NCBI GenBank assembly: GCA_003402375.1
Contig: QFXJ01000045.1
Coordinates: 169,290-233,289, forward strand
Source of the DNA: Candidatus Nitrotoga sp. CP45
Lineage (GTDB): Bacteria > Pseudomonadota > Gammaproteobacteria > Burkholderiales > Gallionellaceae
Length of the DNA stretch: 64,000 bases
Direction: 5' to 3'
Shown here: piece after piece, positions 46,585 to 56,605 of the stretch
Numbering within the stretch: the first letter of the stretch is position 1
Layout: each line of letters starts with the position of its first letter
The notes under the pieces: model-generated
Told to the model about the DNA's origin: nothing
Databases searched by the model: none
Seen by the model: the letters and a program-made list of their open reading frames with translations, nothing else
Translations under genes and position numbers: made by a program

Positions 46585-47268
46585 ATGCAATACCAAACCA
46601 TTTCGCAGCCAGGTACATTAGGGCTGGTACAAAATAAAGTCCTGCGTAACACCTACATGATGCTGGCTCTTACCATGCTTCCTACGATCATGGGCGCATT
46701 TATCGGCTTATCCACTAATTTCTCGTTTATGGCACAGAATCCAATCATGGCTCCGCTGCTGATGTTCGCCGTGATGATGGGTATGCTGTTCGCTGTCTCT
46801 GCGCTGCGCAATAGCGTGTGGGGCATCGCCATGCTGCTGGGCTTCACTTTTGTCGCGGGTGTTTTCCTTGGCCCAATTTTGCAACATGCACTCCATCTGC
46901 GCAATGGCGCCCAACTTGTGGGCATGGCTGCTGGCGGAACCGGACTGATTTTCTTTAGCTTGGCGACCATTGCTACTGTTACCAAAAAAGATTTCAGCTT
47001 TATGGGGAAGTTTCTGTTTATTGGTCTAGTTTTGCTGGTAATCGCTTCGCTGGCCAATATCTTTTTTGCTATTCCAGCCTTGTCGCTCACTATCTCAGCT
47101 ATCGCCGTATTGCTTTTCTCGGCTTACATTCTTTACGATATCAGCCAAATCATACATGGCGGCGAGACGAACTATGTAATGGCAACCATGTCGCTGTATT
47201 TGAATATATACAATATTTTCGTCAATCTACTAAGCTTGCTGATGGCATTTAGTGGTGAACGCGACTAA
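46585..47268 (+). CDS. Bax inhibitor-1/YccA family protein
   Basis: Seven-TM pattern with ILYDISQIIHGGETNYVMATMSLYLNIYNIFVNLL. Confidence 0.92.
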   Translation: MQYQTISQPGTLGLVQNKVLRNTYMMLALTMLPTIMGAFIGLSTNFSFMAQNPIMAPLLMFAVMMGMLFAVSALRNSVWGIAMLLGFTFVAGVFLGPILQHALHLRNGAQLVGMAAGGTGLIFFSLATIATVTKKDFSFMGKFLFIGLVLLVIASLANIFFAIPALSLTISAIAVLLFSAYILYDISQIIHGGETNYVMATMSLYLNIYNIFVNLLSLLMAFSGERD

Positions 47269-47288
47269 AGCCGGATTAATTAAGTTTA

Positions 47289-47316
47289 AGAAGGCGGCGC
47301 AAGCCGCCTTCTTTTT
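47289..47316 (+). terminator. Rho-independent terminator
   Basis: AAGAAGGCGGCGCAAGCCGCCTTCTTTTT. Confidence 0.9.
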
Positions 47317-47465
47317 GTGCGGCCGGTAGGGCGCACTTACTTGAAGATGAACGTCTCCTACTCGCTCTGGAAGGAGAGAGTTAGCTGAATGGCATTTGGA
47401 GCTTGGGTTGTATTTTGGTTTTAGGTTAGAATTCACCCTGTTCTGTAATTTGGATAGAGAAACTC

Positions 47466-48698
47466 GTGGCATTGATTGTTCAGAAATATGGTGGTACTTC
47501 GGTAGGCAGCCCAGAGCGCATTAAAAATGTGGTGCGCCGCGTGGCGAAATATAAAGCGCTCGGGCATCAAATTGTCGTCGTGGTTTCTGCCATGAGCGGT
47601 GAGACCAATCGACTGATCGGGCTTGCGAAAGAAATGCAAGCTCAGCCTGATCCGCGTGAGTTGGATATGGTAGTTTCTACCGGCGAACAGGTGACAGTCG
47701 GGCTAGTATCGATGGGGCTGATGCAAGAGGGACTGAAGGCCAAAAGTTATACAGGCGCACAAGTTAAAATCACCACCGACAGTGCGTTTACCAAAGCACG
47801 TATCCTTAGTATAGATGAGCAAAATATTCGCACCGATTTAGCTAACGGATATGTGGTTGTAGTGGCTGGGTTTCAAGGCATAGACAAAGAGGGAAACATT
47901 ACCACCTTGGGACGCGGCGGTTCTGATACTACTGGGGTAGCTATTGCTGCAGCGCTTCACGCTGACGAATGCCAGATTTATACCGATGTTGATGGCGTAT
48001 ACACTACCGACCCTCGCGTGGTGCCGGAAGCCCGCCGCCTTAAGACTATTACCTTCGAGGAGATGCTAGAAATGGCCAGCCTCGGCTCCAAGGTATTGCA
48101 AATCCGCGCAGTTGAATTTGCCGGAAAATACAAGGTTAAGTTGCGCGTGCTATCCAGCTTCGAGGAAGAGGGCGATGGTACGCTGATTACTTTTGAGGAA
48201 GACGAAAAGATGGAGCAGGCGATTATTTCAGGTATAGCCTTCAACCGTGACGAAGCCAAGATCACCGTGCGTGGTGTACCGGATAAACCGGGCATCGCTT
48301 ACCAGATACTGGGGCCGGTAAGTGAAGCCAATGTTGACGTGGACATGATAATTCAGAACGTCGGTGTGGATGGTTCCACCGATTTTTCCTTTACCGTGCA
48401 TCGTAATGAATTTGATAAGGCGATGGATATTCTGAAAAACCAGGTGCAAAGCCACATTGGCGCACGAAATGTGGTGGGCGACAACAAGACTGCCAAAGTT
48501 TCGGTAGTTGGAGTCGGAATGCGTTCGCACGTCGGCATTGCCAGCAAAATGTTTCGTACTTTAGCGGAGGAGGGGATTAACATTCAGATGATTTCCACTT
48601 CGGAAATTAAAATCTCTGTTGTTATTGATGAGAAATACCTGGAGCTGGCTGTGCGTGTGCTTCATAAGGCATTTGATTTGGACCTGGAGCCAGCATAG
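47466..48698 (+). CDS. lysC: Aspartate kinase
   Basis: VQKYGGTSVGSPERIKNV, TLGRGGSDTTGVAIAAAL, C-terminal ACT repeats. Confidence 0.96.
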   Translation: MALIVQKYGGTSVGSPERIKNVVRRVAKYKALGHQIVVVVSAMSGETNRLIGLAKEMQAQPDPRELDMVVSTGEQVTVGLVSMGLMQEGLKAKSYTGAQVKITTDSAFTKARILSIDEQNIRTDLANGYVVVVAGFQGIDKEGNITTLGRGGSDTTGVAIAAALHADECQIYTDVDGVYTTDPRVVPEARRLKTITFEEMLEMASLGSKVLQIRAVEFAGKYKVKLRVLSSFEEEGDGTLITFEEDEKMEQAIISGIAFNRDEAKITVRGVPDKPGIAYQILGPVSEANVDVDMIIQNVGVDGSTDFSFTVHRNEFDKAMDILKNQVQSHIGARNVVGDNKTAKVSVVGVGMRSHVGIASKMFRTLAEEGINIQMISTSEIKISVVIDEKYLELAVRVLHKAFDLDLEPA

Positions 48699-48717
48699 CA
48701 TCAGTAGTTTTATGCTA

Positions 48718-49071
48718 TTAGTAGCGAGTATATGATCGGAATAAACGAATTATTACGGGCACAATCAACATTTTTACTTTGCTTGTTAATATACCGGCAC
48801 CAAAGGCAAGATTCTTCTTCAAGATATTTCTCAAAGATCCACGAGATACTGCCAGAGCGGCAATTAATGCGATGCCTATTAAATAGGGATGATGTGTTAA
48901 GAGTTTAAAAGTATGGCTTCGTGGAAATTCTCCTGAATTACCGGACCCGACGGTTAAATCCTCAGCAACAGAAAGTCGTTGGATAAAATTATTTTGATAG
49001 TTACGCCGATTTTCTTCCATCCGATCCAAAAGAATTTTCTTTTGTTCTTCAAGAGACGATGACATTGTCAT
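48718..49071 (-). CDS. YqjK-like/hypothetical membrane protein
   Basis: Third gene of YqjD/YqjE-like cluster; overlaps 49068 ORF by 4 bp. Confidence 0.55.
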   Translation of the reverse strand: MTMSSSLEEQKKILLDRMEENRRNYQNNFIQRLSVAEDLTVGSGNSGEFPRSHTFKLLTHHPYLIGIALIAALAVSRGSLRNILKKNLAFGAGILTSKVKMLIVPVIIRLFRSYTRY

Positions 49072-49436
49072 ATTACATCCTTTAATAGCTTTGCATCTTT
49101 CTCTAATTCGGTACGTAACGTTTCAAATGGGCAGTCTGGGCGTGTTCTATTTTGATTTGCCAGGAAAACTCCACAGGCTGATAAGGTATATAAAGCTACA
49201 ACACCCCATGCAGATGCCACACGGTACGGAGTTTCCCAGTAGCTAATGATAATGGCTACACCTAAAAAAGTCAGGCTTAATAATGCCAAAAAAAACAAAA
49301 TAACATAACTAATTATCTGGGCGCTCAAATAGTGCCATTGGATCTTTATTAAGATCGGCACCAGTTCCATATAATCGCCCATACGGTCACGCGCAATTAA
49401 GCCAAGCTGTTTCGCTTTTTTGATTTTTTCAAACAT
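49068..49436 (-). CDS. YqjE/phage-holin-III-like membrane protein
   Basis: Two TM segments, ~122 aa, between DUF883-like and YqjK-like genes. Confidence 0.65.
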   Translation of the reverse strand: MFEKIKKAKQLGLIARDRMGDYMELVPILIKIQWHYLSAQIISYVILFFLALLSLTFLGVAIIISYWETPYRVASAWGVVALYTLSACGVFLANQNRTRPDCPFETLRTELEKDAKLLKDVI

Positions 49437-49485
49437 GACGTTTATCTCAACTTAAGAATTATTAAGTGCCCTGCGGTGAATCAAA

Positions 49486-49905
49486 TTAACGCCGTGAAAC
49501 TAATAGGCCAAGTAAAAAACCAATTGCAGCCGCATATCCTACCGCTTGCAAAGGATGTTCTTTTACATACCCTCTGGAGCAATCGACCCCTTCATTGAAA
49601 TGTTTCCGTGCATCGGCTGCGACAATTTTCGCAACTTCCTTTGCAGATGCCATTTTTGTCATCAATTTTTCCTTGGCCGCTTCTAAATCAACATCAGATA
49701 AGTTAGGCATACGAGAAATTAAATCGTCTAAATCGGCACGCAGATTAGACATTTCGCTACTGGCGAGTGCTCCTGCTTGTTTTCCAGCGGATTTTGTAGC
49801 GTCCAAAACATTTCCTAGTGCTGCACCAGTCCGTTGAGCCATGTTTTCTGTGGCTGCAATTACATCTTCCGCCTGATTTGAAATGGTACTTGGCATAATG
49901 ATCAA
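49486..49905 (-). CDS. DUF883/YqjD family protein
   Basis: Helical N-terminus, C-terminal VKEHPLQAVGYAAAIGFLLGLLVSRR. Confidence 0.88.
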   Translation of the reverse strand: MIIMPSTISNQAEDVIAATENMAQRTGAALGNVLDATKSAGKQAGALASSEMSNLRADLDDLISRMPNLSDVDLEAAKEKLMTKMASAKEVAKIVAADARKHFNEGVDCSRGYVKEHPLQAVGYAAAIGFLLGLLVSRR

Positions 49906-50571
49906 CTCCTTCTCTAATTAGTAGTGAAATTTACAGTAGTTATATCTAATATCAGTGTATTAAATTTATTAATTTTGATCCGTTCGCTGGCGCACATATA
50001 TTTAATGTTAACCGGAAGTTCATGATACAGCCAAATGCATTGATTCTGGAACAGTCGGCAAGATGGTTATTATTATCTGTAAATTTATTTTTAATGTGAT
50101 ATTTGTTTATGTTAAACAACAAATTATGATGTAAAAATAGAATTCGATGTTTCCGTTGCATAGTCGAATCCATAGATGAAAATGATTTCAAACCGGATTG
50201 ATATGTAGGAATTTTGGGGGCAGGCAGTGTGTTTGTATGAAGTGGACGGGGTGGTAATGTCTGGCGTGGCAAAGTGGCTGTACATTTTAGGGAGCGTTAA
50301 AGAACTGGATTGATGCGGCAAGTCGTGATTGATTCAGAACCCCAGCCGTTCACAATCATTTTCGTTGGAAATTCGTTCTCCCTTCGGATCGGTTTTAAAT
50401 TGAGTTAAGTAAAGCCTTGCATCATATTCGACATGAGAATACAATTACGAACTATTATCACTTGTAATATTAGATAGATTAAAATTTTTATCGAATTTCC
50501 CCGCCGTTAGTAGTGCATTACGTACCAGGCATTTTTTGATTTGATATTAATTAAATTTGGAGAAATACACC

Positions 50572-53037
50572 GTGCATACCCGTAACCTCAAATGCATTGC
50601 TACCGTGGCGCGAAAACATGCTGGCATCCAAGCTTCATGCAACCATCGCCAAACTAAGCTCGCTATTGCAATGAATAGCGCGTTAATCTGTTTTGGAGTA
50701 GCGACTATCACTTTGTCGGGTGTCGCGGTTGCGCAGTCAAACATTGTTGCCAGCACTACCGAACATGCATACAACATTTCTGCGGGCTCATTGAAAGCTG
50801 GACTGGATCTTTTTGTAAAACAGACAGGTGTTAAGCTCTCTTCTGATCCTACCGAACTCAGCGGAAAAACAACACAAGGACTCCAGGGAAATTACACCAC
50901 CCAAGCGGCGCTTAATCAATTGTTGGTTGAAAGTGGTTTGCAAGCGGTGCCGCAGGGTAACGGGTATGTCGTAAAGAAAGCACAAGCATCTAAATCAAAT
51001 CCTGAGCTAACCGACAATGAAACCACGCTACCAGTAATATTGGTTTCTGCAAAAAACAGTGCTGGTTACACAATAGCTAAAACCACTACTGCAACCAAGA
51101 CAAATACTCTTCTGCGCGATGTGCCGCAATCTGTGTCCGTTGTGACGCAGGATATAATTAAAGACCAAGCTATTCAGAGTATGGCTGAAACAGTGCGTTA
51201 TGTCCCGGGTATGGGTATCTCGCAAGGGGAAGGGAATCGTGATGCCTTGGTTTTTCGCGGTAATCGTTCCACAGCGGATTTCTTTGTTGATGGCATACGC
51301 GATGACGTCCAGTACTACCGTGATCTTTACAATATAGAGAGAGTTGAAGTGCTGAAAGGCCCTAATGGGATGATTTTTGGCCGAGGCGGCTCCGGGGGGG
51401 TTATAAACAGGGTTGTTAAAGAAGCTGGCTGGAGCCCCATACGTGAAATTACGGCACAGGTGGGTTCATTTGATACAAAACGTGTGGCTCTTGATGTCGG
51501 CCAAGGTGTTAATGAAGTTGCCGCTGTCCGCCTCAATGCAATGTATGAAAATTCGGGCAGTTATCGTGATGGCGTAGATTTGAAGCGGTATGGAGTTAAT
51601 CCTACCGTTACGATTATGCCAACTGACAATACTAAAGTTGTGTTAAATGCGGAGTATTTTAAAGACGAGCGCGTAGCAGACCGGGGTATCCCTTCCTTCA
51701 AGGGACGTCCTTTCAACACTAACGCGTCAACATTTTTTGGTGATCCTAATCGCAGCCCGGCGGAATCAGAACTTAAAGCAGTCAACGCACTGATTGAGCA
51801 CAAGTTTGATAATGAAGTAACGATTCGCAACCGCACACGTTTCGCAACCCAAGATAAATTTTATCAAAACGTGTACCCAAACGCGGTCAATGCTGCGGGA
51901 ACCGAGGTGGCGATTAATGCTTATAACGATACAACCCAGCGGGATAATTTCTTTAACCAAACGGATCTTTTGTTTTCCCTGAATACAGGGGCGGTGAAGC
52001 ATGATCTGGTCGTTGGTCTTGAAATAGGCCACCAAGATACAAGTAATTTACGTAAAACCGGATTCTTCAACAATACAACTACATCGGTTAACGTACCTAC
52101 CAATAACCCGATTACGGCTGTTCCAATTACATTCAGGACACAGGCTTCAGATGCAGATATACACAGTGTCACAAAACAGACATCGCTGTATGTGCAAGAC
52201 CAGATCAAATTATTGCCTGAATTACAAGCAATTCTCGGATTGCGCTACGATAGATATGAAGTGGATTTCCGTAAGAATAACGCCACTCCTCCTCTTGATA
52301 TAAATACCAATGATAATTTCCTCTCACCGAGAGTTGGGCTGGTTTACAAGCCAATCGAGACAGTCTCAATTTATACAAGTTATAGTTTGGCATATGTGCC
52401 TAGAGCCGGTGAACAACTCACTTCACTAACGGTGACCAACAAAGCGCTCGAACCGGAAAAATTCAAAAATGTGGAAGTTGGAGCTAAGTGGGATATTTAT
52501 CCTAACCTGGCTTTGACCACTGCTGTGTTTCAGTTAGACCGTACCAATGTGATTCTTCCCGATCCGAATAATGCAGCCATTTCTGTTTTAGGCGGTGGCC
52601 AGCGCAACAAAGGCTTGGAGTTAGGTCTGGCAGGCCGAGTTACTTCGGCTTGGAGCGTCATGGGTGGATATACCTATCAAGATGGTGAAATCACCAACTC
52701 GCAATCGGCTACCGCTAAAAAAGGAGCCGTTTTGGCGGAGCTTCCAAAAAATACATTCTCACTGTGGAATCGATATGATTTTGCCCCCGGATGGGGTGTT
52801 GGGCTTGGTGTGATCAATCGTGGCGCTATGTACACCTCGACTGATAATACTGTTCGCTTGCCGGGCTTTACTCGGGTAGATGCGGCTGTTTATGCCAAAA
52901 TTGATAAGAATATGCGGGCTCAGTTGAATATCGAAAACCTGTTCGATAAGAATTATTATGCCTCTGCCCATAATAACAACAACATCACACCAGGTTCACC
53001 CATTGCCGCAAGGGTGTCACTCATAGCTAATTTCTAA
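50572..53037 (+). CDS. TonB-dependent siderophore receptor with STN signalling domain
   Basis: STN domain after signal peptide; plug LLRDVPQSVSVVTQDIIKDQ, GRGGSGGVINRV; C-terminal IENLFDKNYYASAHNNNNITPGSPIAARVSLIANF. Confidence 0.93.
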   Translation: MHTRNLKCIATVARKHAGIQASCNHRQTKLAIAMNSALICFGVATITLSGVAVAQSNIVASTTEHAYNISAGSLKAGLDLFVKQTGVKLSSDPTELSGKTTQGLQGNYTTQAALNQLLVESGLQAVPQGNGYVVKKAQASKSNPELTDNETTLPVILVSAKNSAGYTIAKTTTATKTNTLLRDVPQSVSVVTQDIIKDQAIQSMAETVRYVPGMGISQGEGNRDALVFRGNRSTADFFVDGIRDDVQYYRDLYNIERVEVLKGPNGMIFGRGGSGGVINRVVKEAGWSPIREITAQVGSFDTKRVALDVGQGVNEVAAVRLNAMYENSGSYRDGVDLKRYGVNPTVTIMPTDNTKVVLNAEYFKDERVADRGIPSFKGRPFNTNASTFFGDPNRSPAESELKAVNALIEHKFDNEVTIRNRTRFATQDKFYQNVYPNAVNAAGTEVAINAYNDTTQRDNFFNQTDLLFSLNTGAVKHDLVVGLEIGHQDTSNLRKTGFFNNTTTSVNVPTNNPITAVPITFRTQASDADIHSVTKQTSLYVQDQIKLLPELQAILGLRYDRYEVDFRKNNATPPLDINTNDNFLSPRVGLVYKPIETVSIYTSYSLAYVPRAGEQLTSLTVTNKALEPEKFKNVEVGAKWDIYPNLALTTAVFQLDRTNVILPDPNNAAISVLGGGQRNKGLELGLAGRVTSAWSVMGGYTYQDGEITNSQSATAKKGAVLAELPKNTFSLWNRYDFAPGWGVGLGVINRGAMYTSTDNTVRLPGFTRVDAAVYAKIDKNMRAQLNIENLFDKNYYASAHNNNNITPGSPIAARVSLIANF

Positions 53038-53067
53038 ATTCTGCTAGGTATCAAAAAATATGCCTTA

Positions 53068-53095
53068 GCCCCGCCAAATTGGCGGGGTTTTTTTA
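53068..53095 (+). terminator. Rho-independent terminator
   Basis: GCCCCGCCAAATTGGCGGGGTTTTTTTA. Confidence 0.92.
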
Positions 53096-53697
53096 TATGT
53101 CCGAAAAGATTGTTGCGTTTTCTTGAATTTCTTCTCAAGTTAGTTTGCGTGAGTTTAGGATTGAATGTACCCGCGCCCACAACAGTCCGTAGTCCTAGCG
53201 GGCATTAATGATATGCCCTTTCCCCATTCCCGTGGAGTGTCCGCGCGGTTTTGCCCGAATATCCAGGAAATAGTTATTAACCAGTATGTTTTTTTCCTGA
53301 AAGTTGCCTGGAAAGTTGCCTGGATACCTGTGCCTTTCAGCTGATGCCTGCATTGAGCGTATCCTTTCGTCTTATTGTTCAATGTATCATATGGCATGGT
53401 ATGGTCAATTAAATTAAATAGTTAGCTGTAGTAAGTCACATCAAAGCGTTAAATCATAGAAAATTCTCATAGTCACACAGGCAACCAAGAGTATCACTAG
53501 CCAGCGGCAAGCATGCATCCAGAGTACGACTTATCGTTGATCATCGAAGCATGACTGTGTTGTGGTGCGGACGTGGCAAAAGCAAGCCAGTCACTATCAT
53601 CAAATAAGGCGGCATCCAATAGCAGATGCCAACGATGAAACCAATAACCTCAGATACCACATAGTTAATGTGGCAAAAACTGACCCAAGCAGCATAT

Positions 53698-53746
53698 TTC
53701 ACCCAATTAGTGCGACATACATTTGAAGATGCATAAAATTGGTGCA
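53698..53746. promoter_or_regulatory. Two NtrC-like binding sites upstream of glnK
   Basis: TTCACC-CAATT-AGTGCG (53698-53714) and TGCATA-AAATT-GGTGCA (53730-53746) vs TGCACY-N5-RGTGCA; centres 32 bp apart. Confidence 0.6.
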
Positions 53747-53809
53747 TCAATACCCTATTTTATTTTTATGGTATTCATCAACATATTGTTATTTTTAAAT
53801 AAATTATAG

Positions 53810-53825
53810 TGGCACGGAAGATGCT
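53810..53825 (+). promoter_or_regulatory. Sigma54 promoter
   Basis: TGGCACGGAAGATGCT matches TGGCACG-N4-TTGCW with correct GG/GC spacing. Confidence 0.8.
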
Positions 53826-53878
53826 TTTGAATGATTGGACATTCTTTAGTTTCGCTCGCAATTTTAGAAAGAAACGTC

Positions 53879-54036
53879 ATGTACAAGACTCAATTATTTA
53901 TTGTTGCTCTCGTAGCTGAATGTTAGCCCAAATATCCGCTACGACAGGGCAGAAGGAATCGGCCTGACATACAGGCTTTTTGACAATAGATAAGGATCAA
54001 TTGCTAATTTCGGTTGATGCGACGCTCCCATTCTGA
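53879..54036 (+). pseudogene. Possible remnant of a secreted porin gene between sigma54 promoter and glnK
   Basis: MYKTQLFIVALVAEC* (truncated signal-peptide-like) at 53879-53926; TIDKDQLLISVDATLPF* (barrel-type C-terminus ending in F) ending 54036. Confidence 0.35.
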
Positions 54037-54180
54037 ATTCAGCAATTTTTGGATAGGCCGAAAATGTTTTCCCAAGCACAGTACCCATAATGAAATGATG
54101 GTTTGCATTTTTGAAGAAGCGATACTGATCCATCATAGAGTAGGTTCTAAATAATGTTGCTTACGCCCTATAACACATAA

Positions 54181-54531
<351 letters not shown>

Positions 54532-54541
54532 GGAGAACGCC

Positions 54542-56044
54542 ATGAAAAAACTTTTTGCACTTTTCGCGTTGTTGGGCATGTTGTATGGTTTAGCAGCTCC
54601 GGCATTTGCGGAGGAGTCCACCGTTCCTGCGACAGCATCGACAACCACCACAGTCCAGACTCCTGCGGCAACTGACGCAGTCAAGCCTGCCGAAGTGGCA
54701 GCCACACATGTTGCCGTTCCTACCCCAAATAAGGGTGACACGGCGTGGATGCTGACGGCCACCCTGCTGGTCATCATGATGTCTATCCCCGGTCTTGCAC
54801 TGTTCTACGGCGGTCTGGTGCGCAGCAAGAATATGTTGTCCATCCTGATGCAGGTGTTCGCCATCTTTGCGCTGATCATCGTGCTGTGGGCAATTTATGG
54901 TTACTCGCTGGCATTCACACAGGGCAATGCATTTATCGGCGGATTTGACAGGTTGTTCCTGAAAGGCATCTTTGATCCGGCCACTGGCAGTGTTGCCAAT
55001 GTGGCAACTTTCAGCAAAGGTGTGGTGATTCCTGAATTCGCCTTTGTGGTCTTTCAGGCTACCTTCGCCGCCATCGCCGTTGCATTGATCGTGGGTGCTT
55101 TCGCCGAACGGATGAAATTCTCTGCTGTGTTGTTGTTCTCTGCATTGTGGTTTACCTTCGCATATTTGCCGATTGCGCACATGGTGTGGTTCTGGATGGG
55201 GCCGGATGCCTACACTACTCAGGCTGCGGCTGATACTGCAACGGCAGCGTCAGGATGGTTGTTCCAGAAGGGCGCATTGGATTTCGCAGGCGGCACTGTG
55301 GTGCATATCAACGCGGCTGTTGCGGGTTTGGTCGGTGCCTTCATGGTTGGCAAGCGCATCGGCTACGGCAAGGAACCAATGGCACCGCACAACATGGTTA
55401 TGACCATGATAGGCGGTTCCCTGCTGTGGGTTGGTTGGTTCGGCTTCAATGCTGGCTCGGCTCTTGAAGCATCAGGTACGGCCACGCTGGCCTTTGTCAA
55501 CACACTGGTTGCTACTGCCGCTGCCGCACTCACATGGACGTTGGCGGAACAGTTATTGAAAGGCAAACCATCCGTGCTGGGTGCAGTTTCCGGAGCGGTC
55601 GCTGGCTTGGTTGCCATCACTCCCGCTTGCGGCTGGGTGGGTGTAGGTGGTGGTCTGGTTATCGGCGCGCTGGCTGGCGTGGCTTGTTTCTGGGGTGTAA
55701 CCGGTTTGAAGAAACTGCTGGGGGCAGATGACGCGCTGGATGTGTTCGGCATCCACGGCATCGGTGGCATTTTGGGTGCATTGCTTACCGGCGTGTTCAA
55801 CACCTGGAGTATGGGTGGCGCTGGTATCGTTGATTACGTCAATAACATCATCGTCGATACCACTGTTAGCGGACAATTGTGGATACAAGCACAAGCCGTG
55901 CTTACCACGATAATCTGGTCCGGTGTGGTTGCCTTTATTTGTTACAAAATTGTAGATATGACCATCGGTTTGCGTGTCAAGCAAGAAGAAGAGCGCGAGG
56001 GGTTGGATACTGCAAGTCACGGCGAACGCGCCTATAACTTCTAG
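54542..56044 (+). CDS. amtB: Ammonium transporter
   Basis: DTAWMLTATLLVIMMSIPGLALFYGGLVRSKNMLS; DVFGIHGIGGILGALLTGVF. Confidence 0.97.
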   Translation: MKKLFALFALLGMLYGLAAPAFAEESTVPATASTTTTVQTPAATDAVKPAEVAATHVAVPTPNKGDTAWMLTATLLVIMMSIPGLALFYGGLVRSKNMLSILMQVFAIFALIIVLWAIYGYSLAFTQGNAFIGGFDRLFLKGIFDPATGSVANVATFSKGVVIPEFAFVVFQATFAAIAVALIVGAFAERMKFSAVLLFSALWFTFAYLPIAHMVWFWMGPDAYTTQAAADTATAASGWLFQKGALDFAGGTVVHINAAVAGLVGAFMVGKRIGYGKEPMAPHNMVMTMIGGSLLWVGWFGFNAGSALEASGTATLAFVNTLVATAAAALTWTLAEQLLKGKPSVLGAVSGAVAGLVAITPACGWVGVGGGLVIGALAGVACFWGVTGLKKLLGADDALDVFGIHGIGGILGALLTGVFNTWSMGGAGIVDYVNNIIVDTTVSGQLWIQAQAVLTTIIWSGVVAFICYKIVDMTIGLRVKQEEEREGLDTASHGERAYNF

Positions 56045-56162
56045 TCTGTTTCATCTTAAGCATGTCTTGAGAGCCTATCTTCGCAAATGTTGGGGAAACT
56101 GGTTATAGACCCTTTGCGATCTGCTGCACTCTTTAGATCACGGCTATCAGCATAACGCTTCC

Positions 56163-56193
56163 CTCTTGTCCGGTGCTGGCCATCGGACAAGAG
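56163..56193. other. Stable stem-loop downstream of amtB
   Basis: CTCTTGTCCG-GTGCTGGCCAT-CGGACAAGAG, 10-bp perfect stem. Confidence 0.75.
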
Positions 56194-56377
56194 CATTGGG
56201 CTTTCCGTTATTTTAAGCAATGTTTACGTAGAAACGATCCTTCGGCCAAAGCTAACGCTAACGCCACGCAGGTAATAGACTGTAGGCGTGAATGAAGGCC
56301 ATATTCCGGCTGTTGGCGATGCGCGCAGATGAATTATTCTGGATTTTTTAATTCTTCCTGTCGTTATTTTTTCCAAG

Positions 56378-56426
56378 CGCACCAATTACAGGCACTTTCC
56401 GATAGCAATGGCACTGACATCGTGCA
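56378..56426. promoter_or_regulatory. NtrC-like sites upstream of cobA-nirBD
   Basis: GGCACT-GACAT-CGTGCA (56410-56426); weaker CGCACC-AATTA-CAGGCA (56378-56394), centres 32 bp apart. Confidence 0.5.
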
Positions 56427-56485
56427 GGCCAAGCTTAATCCATAGTATTAATTTAATAACTTATTGATTTAACCATAAAAAAATA

Positions 56486-56501
56486 TGGCATCAATATTGC
56501 T
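56486..56501 (+). promoter_or_regulatory. Sigma54 promoter for cobA-nirBD operon
   Basis: TGGCATCAATATTGCT. Confidence 0.75.
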
Positions 56502-56605
56502 TATAGTAAATCATCATAACCAATGAGCTGTTTTAATTGTGAGTTTGTGTGTCGCTGGATTCTTTGTTTATATGCCAACGGATTAGTCGAGAAAATGGAG
56601 TAAAC

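Noticed and set aside
47317-47465. Possible tRNA-like segment between the BI-1 gene and lysC
   Set aside because: No convincing cloverleaf, T-loop or CCA end on either strand.
50435-50460. Possible Fur box before the TonB receptor (GAGAATACAATTACGAACTATTATCA)
   Set aside because: Only partial agreement with the Fur consensus; not strong enough to call.
53155-53760. Small ORFs between the TonB receptor and glnK
   Set aside because: No protein-like composition or motifs; the region is better explained as intergenic/regulatory.
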